Source of the DNA: Pedobacter deserti
GTDB taxonomy: Bacteria; Bacteroidota; Bacteroidia; Sphingobacteriales; Sphingobacteriaceae
Direction: 5' to 3'
Assembly (NCBI RefSeq): GCF_024436415.1
Contig: NZ_JAFMZQ010000001.1
Span: forward strand, 1,922,001-1,986,000
Length of the DNA: 64,000 bases
The notes under the pieces: generated by a model
What the model was told of the DNA's origin: nothing
The model's database searches: none
Seen by the model: the letters and a program-made list of their open reading frames with translations, nothing else
Program-made: the position numbers and the translations under genes
Part shown: positions 34,425 through 43,956 of the stretch, one piece after another
Layout of the letters: each line of letters starts with the position of its first letter
Numbering within the stretch: position 1 is the stretch's first letter

Positions 34425-35594
34425 ATGCAGGAAGAAAACTTTGAAACCCTTGCCATTCGTTTACAGGCCGAAAGAAGCCAGTATAAAGAACATTCTGTTC
34501 CGCTCTATCTTACCTCAAGCTATAAGTTTGACGATGCTGAAGATATGCGGGCTTTGTTTGCAAACGAGAAGGAGGGCAATGTATACAGTCGTTATGCCAA
34601 TCCAAATACCGACGAACTGATCGGAAAAATGGCAGCGTTGGAAGGGTCGGAGACCGGCTGGGCTACTGCAAGTGGTATGGCGGCGATCTTTACAACCTTT
34701 GCGGCCTTCCTGAAATCGGGCGATCATGTGCTTTCCAGTCGCTCGGTGTTTGGTTCTACGCATCAACTGCTGAATAATGTGTTTTCGAAATGGGGTGTTA
34801 CCTATACCTATGCCGATCTTGATAAGCCTGAACAATGGGAAAGCGGCATAAAGCCCAATACGCGGATTATTTTCGTGGAAACTCCATCCAATCCGGGCAT
34901 AGATATTATTGACCTCGAATGGCTGGCTGGCTTTGCTAAAAAGCACAATGCTTTACTGGTAGTGGATAACTGTTTCGCTACCCCTTATCTGCAGCAGCCT
35001 ATCAGGCTTGGGGCAGATATTTCCATACATTCTGCAACAAAGTTTATTGACGGACAAGGCCGTACACTTGGAGGTATTATCCTTGGTTCTAAGGCTTTGA
35101 TTAAGGAGATTGAAGGTTTTGCACGGCATAGCGGACCGTCGATGTCGCCTTTTAACGCCTGGGTACTCTCTAAAAGTTTGGAGACATTGGCTGTACGTAT
35201 GGACAGGCATTGCGAAAACGCCTTGAAAGTGGCTGAGTTCCTGGAGGAGCATCCGAAAATTGACCGGGTGATGTACCCTTTCCTTAAATCGCATCCGCAA
35301 TACGAGATCGCGAAAAAGCAAATGAAGCTCGGCGGTGGCATTGTAACCCTTGTGGTGAGCGGTGGTGCCGCAGCGGCAAGTGCTTTTATGGATAAACTGA
35401 AGATGTTTTCTATTTCTGCTAATCTGGGCGACACACGTTCTATTGCCACCCATCCGGCAACAAGTACGCATTCCAAACTTACCGAAGAGGAACGCTTACA
35501 GGTGGGCATTGAGCAAGGCACCATCCGCTTGTCGATCGGACTGGAACACATAGACGATATCCTGAGAGATATCGCTCAGGCTTTAGGTCAGTAA
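34425..35594 (+). CDS. metZ: O-succinylhomoserine sulfhydrylase-type PLP enzyme
   Basis: 389-residue Cys/Met metabolism PLP enzyme. The start MQEENFETLAIRLQAERS fits the family; the open frame 24 codons longer overlaps osmC. Features: YSRYANPNTDELIGKMAALE, the LVVDNCFATPYLQQP cofactor segment and the Schiff-base Lys in SIHSATKFIDGQGRTLGG. Family members use sulfide with O-succinyl- or O-acetylhomoserine to make homocysteine, or act as cystathionine synthase/lyase; MetZ is the closest by memory. It uses sulfide from the sulfate operon at 54861. Confidence 0.88.
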   Translation: MQEENFETLAIRLQAERSQYKEHSVPLYLTSSYKFDDAEDMRALFANEKEGNVYSRYANPNTDELIGKMAALEGSETGWATASGMAAIFTTFAAFLKSGDHVLSSRSVFGSTHQLLNNVFSKWGVTYTYADLDKPEQWESGIKPNTRIIFVETPSNPGIDIIDLEWLAGFAKKHNALLVVDNCFATPYLQQPIRLGADISIHSATKFIDGQGRTLGGIILGSKALIKEIEGFARHSGPSMSPFNAWVLSKSLETLAVRMDRHCENALKVAEFLEEHPKIDRVMYPFLKSHPQYEIAKKQMKLGGGIVTLVVSGGAAAASAFMDKLKMFSISANLGDTRSIATHPATSTHSKLTEEERLQVGIEQGTIRLSIGLEHIDDILRDIAQALGQ

Positions 35595-35597
35595 GCG

Positions 35598-35873
35598 CTA
35601 GTTGATATAATCCCGGTCTTCGTCGGACAACCTTTTATCAGTTTCCGGCTGATCGGGATCAATGCGGTCATCGTACGAACTGACCGTAGTTCTTGGTCGG
35701 CCCGCCCAGTATCCCAAAATAAACCCGACAAAGGTACATACGCCTATAACCAGCAGTTTGGATACATCTGCTTCTGTAAAGATGAAATTGAACCGTACGG
35801 CGTCGGTGTTGATGGTTAGGAATACGGTGATCACGGCTGTGAAGGCAATGATAAAAATCGTTTTGCTGCTCAT
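35598..35873 (-). CDS. LapA-like two-helix membrane protein
   Basis: 91 residues with two transmembrane segments (TIFIIAFTAVITVFLTIN and LLVIGVCTFVGFILGYWAG) and an acidic cytoplasmic tail ending DEDRDYIN, as in the LapA/DUF1049 family. The family is linked to envelope or lipopolysaccharide assembly in other bacteria. Its ATG overlaps the stop of the upstream 941-aa gene by 4 nt, so translation is probably coupled. Assignment is from topology and short motifs only. Confidence 0.65.
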   Translation of the reverse strand: MSSKTIFIIAFTAVITVFLTINTDAVRFNFIFTEADVSKLLVIGVCTFVGFILGYWAGRPRTTVSSYDDRIDPDQPETDKRLSDEDRDYIN

Positions 35874-38695
35874 AGACTGTAGGATAAGGTGAATTCTAAG
35901 ATAGGCTTTTGATCGTAAAGTTTATTGACAAACACAAATCTTGCGCCAACATCGACAAGAGGCTGGTAGCGCAGCAGATGCATATGACTGCGCAACTCGA
36001 AGCCGTAGGTCTTAGGTTCAGCAAGGGAGGTTTCTGTTCCAATGTTTTCGTAGTGACAGAAAATTCCCGCCCGCAGGTTGCGCACATAGGCCAGCGGTCC
36101 AATCTCCGCATCGGGGAATGCAAAAGGGAAACGGTAGTTGAATAGCAAAGTGTTGTTGAGCGGACTTCTTGCATTGATGTTATTGTATCCGAATACCGTG
36201 TTGATCTGCGTTTCGTACCTGCGTATGCCGGTGGCGGTCTGGTAATTAAAATTGGCCAGAAAAGAATGATTACGCGCAATCCCCGGGAAGTACAGGAATC
36301 CCTCTGCGGCAAAGATGCGCCCCGCGAGATTATCGTCTAAAGGCTGATGTGCATATGTGACGCGCAAGATTTGTGCCCAGGCCGGTGCAATGTCACGCGG
36401 CGCTGTCCTGGTGCTGTGCGTAAAACTCAGGTTATACTCCAACGGAAAGCGCAATGTCCGGATGTAATTAGCAGGCATGTTTTCTCCTATGTAGCGTTGT
36501 GTATAGCTTGTGGAAGTATTGAAAGAAAAACTATAATTGTGGTTCATGGCATTAATGCTGAGTGGAACAGATGCCTGTAACTGCATGTGGTTCTCGCGCC
36601 AGTCGCCCTGTTGCATGCCGTTTCTTGTATTGTAAAATGTCCGCCTTGGCCGGTTGCGGTAAGTTGCACGCAGGATGGGGTAGAGGCTTTTAAAACTGAA
36701 ACCGGTATAGTAAGCAAAGCGCTTGAGGTCGCGGTGATAATCTGCTCCGGCAAACACATCCAGCGTGTTGAGCAGGTTGTTCGACTTGAGCTGTAATCCG
36801 CCCTGGTACTCATTTTCAATAACCGGCGACAGGCTGTGGAATTTAAAGAGGTTATGCAGACTGTGGCTGTGATAGCGTGTCGATTGATAGCTGCTGTCGG
36901 GTATATTGCTAAACACGTCGACATTTCCTTCCTGCGCTTTCGCCGCTGCACCAAAACTGACAAAGTTATTCTTACCTGTGTTCAGGTGAGTCAACCTGGT
37001 TTCCGCAACGTGATAACCGGTGGCTCCAAAATCATTGAAAAGTATTTTTGGAGCATCGGAGTTTTCATACTGGAGTGAGATGTTGAACGCGCCGTATTTA
37101 GAGGCGCTCAGAGCGCTTATCTTTTTGCTGGTGGTGTCGATATAGTAAATGTTGTCGATTCCGTTGTAGTGGGCGTTAAAAGCGATTCCATTGCCTATAA
37201 AGACCGGACGATTGATCTGCTGTCGACTGCTGTCGATCAACACACGCATATTTCCCTCGCCATCCGTAATGGCCAGTTGCTTGCCGGCTTCACTAACCCG
37301 TACGACCGCGATGCTGCTGTCGTCATGGTCGTACGCAGGCGTTTGCAGGATGTGGTTGTCAGGATTAGAAATAGTGTTCAGTATTTTTCCAGTAGAGGCA
37401 TCCAGTTCTACCAGATTGCATTTGTTCGACAAGTCGATCTGCACCGCTACGATCCTGCTGGCATCTGCAGAGAGCGAGGGCGAGAATAATCTGCTTCTTC
37501 GGGTCAGCGTTCTCCGTATGCCCGAATTCATGTTATAGCTGCAGATGACGCTGTAGCTACGCTGCTTAAATCTGGGATCCTCCCGGATTTCGTCCCACAC
37601 CACCAGTCCGTTGGCGTAACTGAACCAGGGCTGTTCCTGTGGACCAATACCCAGCAGTTTGTTTTCACGTCTGGCTGAATCAATCACAACGAAATGGGAG
37701 GCCTGAGCCTTACTTTGCTTTAAAGCAAGAATACGCTGGTCTGCCAGCCTCACAGGCATGAAGTAGTTGGTCGCGAAACTCGCAGGCTGGTTCAATATTT
37801 CATAGTTTTTTGATTCCGTCCTGTTGTTCTGATCCGACCAGGAACCCTGCAAGTCCGATTGCGTTTGCAGGTACCAGTGGCGTGTACCCATGCCGGTATA
37901 TTTTTTAAGACTTCCTGAAAAAGGGTAGGGGCGAAGCGGCCGTTTGCGAATGTCGGTCAGGATACTGTCGGACACCCCGCCGCCATGCTTCGACCGGATG
38001 TGTGATGACAACAAATAACCGAGCTGATAATACCCCGGGGTGAGGTCTTTGTCTGACCCGAAATAAGCCTTGCTGTACGACAGTCTTTTTCCCTCCAGAA
38101 GTGCCGCACGGTAAGGCATAATCCAAGACGGAATTTTACCGCGACCAGCCCGGGTAAGCGCCGTTTCAATGCTCACTGCATCGCCTTCAAAAAACCACAG
38201 CGGAATGCTTGCGCCAAACCAGGCAAAGTAAATTTCCTCCGGAAATGGCGACGCCTTTCCGCCGGTCAGTTTGTCGAACTGCGCTACGTGCCGGAGCTCA
38301 TGCACCGCAAGGTTGTTAAGCCAGTCCTGACTGTCGAATTGCTGGGGTGGGGTGGTGTAGAATTCTGACTTTTTTGGAGCTAGCTGGACGAAGCCATTTG
38401 CTGTTACCCCGCGGTTTTGCAGTACCACCGGAATGCTGGTTTTATGCCGGCTCAGACTGCTTCCTACATAGGGGTAAATATGCGACATGGTATTGGCCAT
38501 TCGCTGTGCCTCGTGTTCGAGTTCGTCGGGATAGATGATGCGGAACCCGGGCGACTGAATCTGTCGCCATTTTACACTAAGGGGGTTCTGTTCTTCACTA
38601 AAAATCTGTCCGCAAGCCGATTGTGATGTGATTATTAAAATAATAACGCATATGGCATTGAAAATTAGAATAATATGTGCTTTATATTGGTTCAT
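35870..38695 (-). CDS. large exported protein: HExxH metalloprotease-like, beta-propeller and C-terminal barrel
   Basis: 941 residues with an N-terminal signal segment. Residues 132-136 read HELRH, an HExxH zinc site, followed by PLWFFEGDAVSIET around residue 170 as the third (Glu) ligand; this resembles gluzincin peptidases. The middle region has WD40/TolB-type strands (SYANGLVVWDEIREDPRFKQ, YDHDDSSIAVVRVS, LVDSSRQQINRPVFIGNGI-like) consistent with a propeller. The last 350 residues look like an outer-membrane barrel and end EFTLSYSL. Probably a cell-surface protein of unknown substrate; not characterised to my knowledge. Confidence 0.7.
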   Translation of the reverse strand: MNQYKAHIILIFNAICVIILIITSQSACGQIFSEEQNPLSVKWRQIQSPGFRIIYPDELEHEAQRMANTMSHIYPYVGSSLSRHKTSIPVVLQNRGVTANGFVQLAPKKSEFYTTPPQQFDSQDWLNNLAVHELRHVAQFDKLTGGKASPFPEEIYFAWFGASIPLWFFEGDAVSIETALTRAGRGKIPSWIMPYRAALLEGKRLSYSKAYFGSDKDLTPGYYQLGYLLSSHIRSKHGGGVSDSILTDIRKRPLRPYPFSGSLKKYTGMGTRHWYLQTQSDLQGSWSDQNNRTESKNYEILNQPASFATNYFMPVRLADQRILALKQSKAQASHFVVIDSARRENKLLGIGPQEQPWFSYANGLVVWDEIREDPRFKQRSYSVICSYNMNSGIRRTLTRRSRLFSPSLSADASRIVAVQIDLSNKCNLVELDASTGKILNTISNPDNHILQTPAYDHDDSSIAVVRVSEAGKQLAITDGEGNMRVLIDSSRQQINRPVFIGNGIAFNAHYNGIDNIYYIDTTSKKISALSASKYGAFNISLQYENSDAPKILFNDFGATGYHVAETRLTHLNTGKNNFVSFGAAAKAQEGNVDVFSNIPDSSYQSTRYHSHSLHNLFKFHSLSPVIENEYQGGLQLKSNNLLNTLDVFAGADYHRDLKRFAYYTGFSFKSLYPILRATYRNRPRRTFYNTRNGMQQGDWRENHMQLQASVPLSINAMNHNYSFSFNTSTSYTQRYIGENMPANYIRTLRFPLEYNLSFTHSTRTAPRDIAPAWAQILRVTYAHQPLDDNLAGRIFAAEGFLYFPGIARNHSFLANFNYQTATGIRRYETQINTVFGYNNINARSPLNNTLLFNYRFPFAFPDAEIGPLAYVRNLRAGIFCHYENIGTETSLAEPKTYGFELRSHMHLLRYQPLVDVGARFVFVNKLYDQKPILEFTLSYSL

Positions 38696-38961
38696 TTAAT
38701 ATTAATGCTAAAAATATTAGTTTTTACAGCTTTCATTTTCAATTTTAAGGTTCTTAATTAATTTACGTTCCTATATTTAATATGCTGATATCTAGTGTTG
38801 TAATACGTTTATATATGTCTGTAAATATTGTCGTTTATTTTGCTTTTTGAAACCTAAAAAGCACCTTTTTCGGCCTTTTATATAATCCGCTAACCATATC
38901 CTTATTGCGATTGTAATATACACTAATTAGCCAGAAAATAAACAAATAAAAAGGAAGGATT
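38696..38961. other. AT-rich intergenic region
   Basis: 266 bp between the metalloprotease-like gene and the EamA transporter gene. It is very AT-rich. I see no ORF of note, no clear hairpin with T-run and no exact TAnnTTTG box for the metalloprotease-like gene. It must hold that gene's promoter. Confidence 0.5.
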
Positions 38962-39852
38962 TTACTGTAGACCCCTACGCTTTTTGTAGATCGGATACAA
39001 GAAAACTGCGCCTAAAATGAGGATGCTTCCAGCGTAAAAACCGGTCGACATAGCCTCTTTGGAACCAAAGAAAATGAAGGCTAACAGGATGCCATAAACA
39101 GGTTCGAGATTGGTGACCAGCGCCACCCGAAAGGCCGACAAACTACGCATCACGGCCACCCCGGCAACATAGGCAAGTGCGGTACAAATGGTGCCCAGCA
39201 ACAGCAGGTTCGTCCAGTCGGAAACCGAAAGATCAAAGTGTTCTGACCACAAGCTTTGATCGGCCATTCGGTATAAGGTTATCCAAAAAAACGCACCGGC
39301 GATTTCGTAAAATCCGATAATCCGGTAGTCGCTTTTTTGAACCAAAGTGGAGTTGATCGTAGCGAAAAGACTGGAGCCAAAAGCCGACAAAAGACCGAAT
39401 ATGATGCCTTCCGTATACTGAGATTCAAACTTAAAGATAAGGTAAATTCCGAGAATAATAATGAGGCCGACGATCACGTCAGGAAGCAGTATGCGCTGAC
39501 GTTTTACGAGGGGTTCGAGTAGGGCTGTGAACAGGGTAAATGAGGACAAACAAACGAGTGCTACCGAGACGGTTGATGCCTTGATGGCGTAGAAGAAAAG
39601 CACCCAGTGGATGGCAACCACCCCTCCCGTGGCGACGAATTTTATGAATTCGCTGCCAGTAACTTTGAGGTTCGTTTTCGATAATATGAAGTAGCCAAGG
39701 AGAGTAATGCTGGCAATCAGAACCCGGTACCAAACTAACTGAATAGCGTCTACAGAAATCAACGCGCCGAGGATACCGGTGAATCCCCAAACAAATACCG
39801 TAAGGTGGAGGATAACCAGGTTTCTGGTAACGGAGGTCGGGTTGTTTTTCAT
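38962..39852 (-). CDS. EamA/DMT-type transporter
   Basis: 296 residues with ten predicted transmembrane helices in two EamA repeats (FVWGFTGILGALISVDAIQLVWYR and AFFWITLYRMADQSL...LNLLLLGTICTALAYVAGVAVM). The loop LEPVYGILLAFIFFGSKEAMSTGF near the C-terminus is the EamA signature. Such permeases move amino acids, nucleosides or other metabolites; the substrate is unknown. Its start overlaps the lptF/G stop by 1 nt (TAATG). Confidence 0.9.
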   Translation of the reverse strand: MKNNPTSVTRNLVILHLTVFVWGFTGILGALISVDAIQLVWYRVLIASITLLGYFILSKTNLKVTGSEFIKFVATGGVVAIHWVLFFYAIKASTVSVALVCLSSFTLFTALLEPLVKRQRILLPDVIVGLIIILGIYLIFKFESQYTEGIIFGLLSAFGSSLFATINSTLVQKSDYRIIGFYEIAGAFFWITLYRMADQSLWSEHFDLSVSDWTNLLLLGTICTALAYVAGVAVMRSLSAFRVALVTNLEPVYGILLAFIFFGSKEAMSTGFYAGSILILGAVFLYPIYKKRRGLQ

Positions 39853-40955
39853 TATTTAGGAGCTTTCCTGAGCAGGTAATAGCCCAGGACGCCGAATATC
39901 AATGTGGGTGCAAGTACAGCAAACAACGGCGGCATCCCTCCCTTTATGGAGAACATTTTGGCGAACTGATTGAAGACGATATAGGCAAAGCTCAATAAGA
40001 TTCCTATTCCAAGCGGTAAACCTACACCTCCACGCACCTTTCTTGAAGAAAGCGCCACGCCGATCAGCGTAAGCACAAAAGCCGACAAAGGGTGCAGATA
40101 TCGTTTGTACTGTTCAAACAGCAGGTCGTTCCATACACCTGTGCCCCTGATCTTTTCCTTACGGATCTTCTCAGCAAGCTCCTTGTTGCTCAGGTTTTCA
40201 AAGATGTTGTCGTAGGCCGAAAAGTCGTCGGGCCGCATATCCAGTACGGTGTCTTTAGTTAAGCCTCTGCCTTCCACAAAAGTCTCTTTCAGGCTGTCTA
40301 TATAACGTACGGAATAGTTGGTCAGCTTCCAGTGACGCTTTACCGAATCCCACTTAATCTCGTCTGCCACAAGTTTTTTAGTAAGCACATCTCCCTTGAA
40401 GTTATCCAGCGAGAACTTGTAGCCTACCTTGGTCCTGTTGTCAAAATTGTCCATAAAGATGTAGCTGTTCTTGTCGAGCTTCATGTGTATGTTCATCTTG
40501 CTTGAGGGACTGTTTTTCTTCACATAAGTGTTCTCAAAACTATTTTTTAAGCGATTGGTGTAGGGCAGGATATAGAGGTTGGAGGCCAGGTTGGCCGCAA
40601 AAATCACAAAGGCGGAAATAAAGTATGGGCGCAGAAAGCGATTGAAACTTACCCCACCGCTCAATATAGGTACGATCTCCGTTTGGTCGGCCATCTTTGC
40701 CGTAAAAAAGATCACGGCAATGAAGTTGATCAGCGGGGATAACATGTTTACATAAAAGGGGATAGACCCCGCATAGTAAAGTGATATGACCTGCCAGAAA
40801 GTAAGTTTGGCGCTTAGGAAGTCGTCCAGTTTTTCGGAAAGGTCGAAGATGATAATGATGACCACGAACAAAGTGAGCGTATACAGGAATGTACCCAGAT
40901 ACTTACTGATGATATACCAGTCGATGATTTTTACTCTGCTCCTGAAAAAGTTCAT
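39852..40955 (-). CDS. LptF/LptG family permease (YjgP/YjgQ)
   Basis: 367-residue inner-membrane protein with YjgP/YjgQ fold: N-terminal helices (IISKYLGTFLYTLTLFVVIIII), a periplasmic jellyroll-like middle (SFENTYVKKNSPSSKMNIHMKL...NFKGDVLTKK) and C-terminal helices (LHPLSAFVLTLIGVALSSRKV). With LptB it forms the ABC permease that moves lipopolysaccharide from the inner membrane. Bacteroidota often keep separate LptF and LptG; which one this is cannot be told. It lies between tgt and EamA. Confidence 0.88.
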   Translation of the reverse strand: MNFFRSRVKIIDWYIISKYLGTFLYTLTLFVVIIIIFDLSEKLDDFLSAKLTFWQVISLYYAGSIPFYVNMLSPLINFIAVIFFTAKMADQTEIVPILSGGVSFNRFLRPYFISAFVIFAANLASNLYILPYTNRLKNSFENTYVKKNSPSSKMNIHMKLDKNSYIFMDNFDNRTKVGYKFSLDNFKGDVLTKKLVADEIKWDSVKRHWKLTNYSVRYIDSLKETFVEGRGLTKDTVLDMRPDDFSAYDNIFENLSNKELAEKIRKEKIRGTGVWNDLLFEQYKRYLHPLSAFVLTLIGVALSSRKVRGGVGLPLGIGILLSFAYIVFNQFAKMFSIKGGMPPLFAVLAPTLIFGVLGYYLLRKAPK

Positions 40956-40969
40956 TACCCGTTATCGTC

Positions 40970-42100
40970 CTACAATTTGTTGCCTAATATACTCACCATT
41001 TTGTTCTTCCAGTCATAAAATTCACCGCTGATGATCTTCGCCCGTGCCTCCTGAACCAGCCACAAGTAAAAGTGGAGGTTATGCAGCGTAGCAATCTGTG
41101 CACCAAGGATCTCTTTAGAGTGCATCAGGTGTCTTAAATAAGCTTTGGAGTACACCCTGTCGGCTTCAAGATCACTGTCTGCATCGATAGGAGAATAATC
41201 GTTCGCCCATTTTTTGTTGCCGATGTTGATGATCCCGTTTCGCGTAAACAGCATCCCGTTCCGGGCATTCCGGGTCGGCATTACACAGTCAAACATGTCT
41301 ACCCCGAGGGCAATGTTCTCCAGAATATTGACAGGTGTCCCTACACCCATCAGATAACGCGGTTTATCGGCCGGAAGTATATCGCAAACCACTTCGGTCA
41401 TGCCATACATCTCTTCCGCAGGCTCGCCAACGGAAAGACCGCCGATGGCATTGCCTTCACGATTCATTGAGGCAATAAACTCAGCCGATTTAACCCTCAG
41501 GTCTTTATACACGGATCCCTGTACAATCGGAAACAGCGTCTGCTCAAAACCATACTTAGGTTCGGTAGTGTCAACCCGCTCGCAGCAGCGTTTAAGCCAG
41601 CGATGCGTCATTTCTATAGATGAAGCAGCATATTTATAGTCGCACGGGTAAGGCGTGCATTCATCAAAAGCCATGATGATATCGGCACCGATGCTGCGCT
41701 GGATGTCCATCGCATATTCGGGCGTAAACAAATGTTTTGAGCCATCTATGTGTGAGTTGAACGTAACGCCTTCTTCCCTGATCTTTCGGACCTTGCTCAG
41801 GGAGTAAACCTGGTAGCCCCCACTATCGGTCAGAATCGGCCGGTCCCAGCCAATAAATTTATGAAGGCCGCCAGCACCCTCCAGCACGTCGAGTCCCGGA
41901 CGTAGATACAAATGATAGGTGTTTCCCAGGATGATCTGGGCTTTTATATCGTCTTTCAGTTCACGCTGATGCACTGCCTTAACCGTACCTGCTGTCCCCA
42001 CGGGCATGAAAATAGGTGTCTGTATCTCGCCGTGTGCGGTTGTTACTGTTCCTGCCCTCGCTTTGGAGAGAGGGTCTTTTGCCTGTAAACTAAATTTCAT
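40970..42100 (-). CDS. tgt: tRNA-guanine transglycosylase lacking the zinc-site cysteines
   Basis: 376 residues; exchanges guanine 34 for preQ1 in tRNAs with GUN anticodons. Catalytic segments are intact: TDSGGYQVYSLS (Asp92), AFDECTPYP, GGLSVGEP and GVDMFDCVMPTRNARNG with the nucleophilic Asp. The family zinc site CxCxxC, expected after SPIDAD, is here SDLEAD at 309-314, with Ser, Leu and Asp at the three Cys positions, although His340 (THNL-type site, here ATLHNL) remains. I think several Bacteroidota have this form. A TACTTTTG box lies at 42131-42138. Confidence 0.93.
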   Translation of the reverse strand: MKFSLQAKDPLSKARAGTVTTAHGEIQTPIFMPVGTAGTVKAVHQRELKDDIKAQIILGNTYHLYLRPGLDVLEGAGGLHKFIGWDRPILTDSGGYQVYSLSKVRKIREEGVTFNSHIDGSKHLFTPEYAMDIQRSIGADIIMAFDECTPYPCDYKYAASSIEMTHRWLKRCCERVDTTEPKYGFEQTLFPIVQGSVYKDLRVKSAEFIASMNREGNAIGGLSVGEPAEEMYGMTEVVCDILPADKPRYLMGVGTPVNILENIALGVDMFDCVMPTRNARNGMLFTRNGIINIGNKKWANDYSPIDADSDLEADRVYSKAYLRHLMHSKEILGAQIATLHNLHFYLWLVQEARAKIISGEFYDWKNKMVSILGNKL

Positions 42101-42130
42101 GTATTAATGTGTGCCCGCTAAAAATCTGCC

Positions 42131-42138
42131 CAAAAGTA
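42131..42138 (-). promoter_or_regulatory. predicted -7 box for tgt
   Basis: TACTTTTG on the minus strand, exact TAnnTTTG, about 30 nt upstream of the tgt ATG. No clear TTTG at the right distance. Confidence 0.4.
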
Positions 42139-42157
42139 GCAAAAAAGCCGGAGAAAA

Positions 42158-43315
42158 TTGAGAGATTTGCCGCCTTACAACCAATACATCGTGGAATTAA
42201 CCTTAGTGGAAAGCTGCCTGTTGGGCGGTTTAGCCTTTTGCTTCATTATACAGCTCTGGTTCACGCTCGGCGTGCATCTAAAACTTGCCCTTTACAAAAT
42301 AGAACCTATTATTCCTGAAGGACTTAGGCCGATCAGCGTGATCATATGTGCAAGGAACGAGGCCGCCAATCTACAGGAATACCTTCCGCTTGTGCTGGAG
42401 CAGAAATATCCCGATTACGAGGTGATCGTAGTAAACGACCGTTCATGGGACGCTACAGAAGACATTCTGAAAGATCTTTCTGTACGCTATCCCCATCTCA
42501 AGGTCGTCAACGTTAACGACGGTCAGAAGTTCCTTGCTGGAAAGAAGTTTGCCGTCACCATGGGCATCAAGGCCGCTAAACACGAGTGGCTGGTATTTAC
42601 AGACGCAGATTGTATGCCTGCTACGGAAAACTGGTTACTGGGTATGCAGCAGCCGGCAGATGAGGCTACCGAGATTGTGCTGGGCTATTCGCCTTATATC
42701 CGTAAAAGAGGATTGCTTAATGCCCTGATTCGTTTTGAGACGTTTTTTACGGCCGTCAACTACCTGTCCTTTGCGCTGAAAGGCATGCCATACATGGGTG
42801 TTGGCCGAAACATGGCCTATAAAAAATCGCTCTTTTTCAAAAGCAAAGGCTTTGCGGCACATATGCACATCCCATCAGGGGATGATGATCTGTTTGTCAA
42901 CGCCAATGCGCACCGGAGAAACACACGGATAGCTATTCAGCCCGATGCACACGTATGGTCGGAGCCCAAGACGGGCTTTATTGCCTATCTGCGGCAAAAG
43001 AAACGGCACCTGGGGGCCGGTAAATTTTACAAAGGCAAGCATAAGTTTATCCTTTCTGCTCAGATCTTTTTCCAGTTTATGTTTTACGTAACCCTTATCG
43101 CAGCACTATTCTTTCAGCCCCTGGCAGTCTACATAGCTCTGGGCGTATTGGCGCTGAGCATTATCATCCGCTGCCTGGTGTATCCGCGATTGCTTCGTAA
43201 GCTGAATTACGCCGGCCTGCGCTGGTGGTTTCCGCTCTTGGATCTCCTGCTCTTCATTTTTCTCGTCTTTAATGCCATAGTGTCTATATTTGTGAAAAAA
43301 GTACAGTGGAAATAA
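42158..43315 (+). CDS. family 2 glycosyltransferase, membrane-anchored
   Basis: 385 residues. GT-A fold with ISVIICARNEAANLQEYL, the nucleotide-sugar Asp in IVVNDRSWDATEDIL, and the DxD-like FTDADCMPA. Hydrophobic helices flank the domain at both ends (LLGGLAFCFIIQLWFTLG and the C-terminal LLDLLLFIFLVFNAIVSIF). Probably builds an envelope glycan or glycolipid. No ATG is available: the frame opens with TTG at 42158 (GGAG spaced 4 nt upstream) or GTG at 42191. Its stop overlaps rsmG by 10 nt. Confidence 0.85.
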   Translation: MRDLPPYNQYIVELTLVESCLLGGLAFCFIIQLWFTLGVHLKLALYKIEPIIPEGLRPISVIICARNEAANLQEYLPLVLEQKYPDYEVIVVNDRSWDATEDILKDLSVRYPHLKVVNVNDGQKFLAGKKFAVTMGIKAAKHEWLVFTDADCMPATENWLLGMQQPADEATEIVLGYSPYIRKRGLLNALIRFETFFTAVNYLSFALKGMPYMGVGRNMAYKKSLFFKSKGFAAHMHIPSGDDDLFVNANAHRRNTRIAIQPDAHVWSEPKTGFIAYLRQKKRHLGAGKFYKGKHKFILSAQIFFQFMFYVTLIAALFFQPLAVYIALGVLALSIIIRCLVYPRLLRKLNYAGLRWWFPLLDLLLFIFLVFNAIVSIFVKKVQWK

Positions 43316-43938
43316 GCGCAGCTATCATACAAAAGTATTTCAAAGACCTCAGTACGGTACAGATTGATCAGTTTGGTCAGTTATTTGAACTGTACAACCA
43401 TTGGAATGCCCAGATCAACGTAATTTCCAGAAAGGACATTGATGAGTTATACACGCGGCATGTGCTTCATTCATTGGGTATCGCCAAATTTTGCAGTTTT
43501 AATGCCGGGGCGAATGTTCTCGACGTTGGCACGGGTGGCGGTTTTCCTGGCATCCCCCTTGCCATATTATTTCCTGAAACGCAGTTTCATCTCGTCGATT
43601 CCATAGGCAAGAAGATCAAGGTCGTTAAAGAAGTCGCCGAGGCCCTAGGCCTTAAAAACGTTCAGGCCAGTCACCTGCGGGCCGAGCAGGTAGAAGGTCA
43701 GTTCGACTTTGTTGTGTCCCGTGCAGTTACCCGGCTTATCGATTTCTATCCATGGGTGAAAGGAAAATTCAAGAAAGCATCAACCCATGCTATCCCGAAC
43801 GGGATACTGTATCTTAAAGGGGGTGATCTTACGGAAGAGATTGCTGAATCACGCCTGAAAGCGGAATTGTATCCGCTTTCTGACTATTTCGAAGAAGAAT
43901 TTTTCGAAACGAAGTATGTGGTTTATGTTCCGCAGTAA
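43306..43938 (+). CDS. rsmG: 16S rRNA (guanine-N7) methyltransferase, GTG start
   Basis: 210 residues; methylates G527 of 16S rRNA at N7. SAM motif NVLDVGTGGGFPGIPLAILFP, LVDSIGKKIKVVKEVAEALG and the catalytic region VVSRAVTRL are family marks. The start is GTG (VEIS...), placed 10 nt inside the end of the glycosyltransferase gene, so expression is probably coupled. Length is normal. Confidence 0.93.
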   Translation: MEISAAIIQKYFKDLSTVQIDQFGQLFELYNHWNAQINVISRKDIDELYTRHVLHSLGIAKFCSFNAGANVLDVGTGGGFPGIPLAILFPETQFHLVDSIGKKIKVVKEVAEALGLKNVQASHLRAEQVEGQFDFVVSRAVTRLIDFYPWVKGKFKKASTHAIPNGILYLKGGDLTEEIAESRLKAELYPLSDYFEEEFFETKYVVYVPQ

Positions 43939-43956
43939 CCAGGTTTAAGCGGGACG

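Noticed and set aside
38696..38961. tRNA or small RNA gene in the AT-rich gap
   Set aside because: No cloverleaf and no hairpin with T-run were found by eye.
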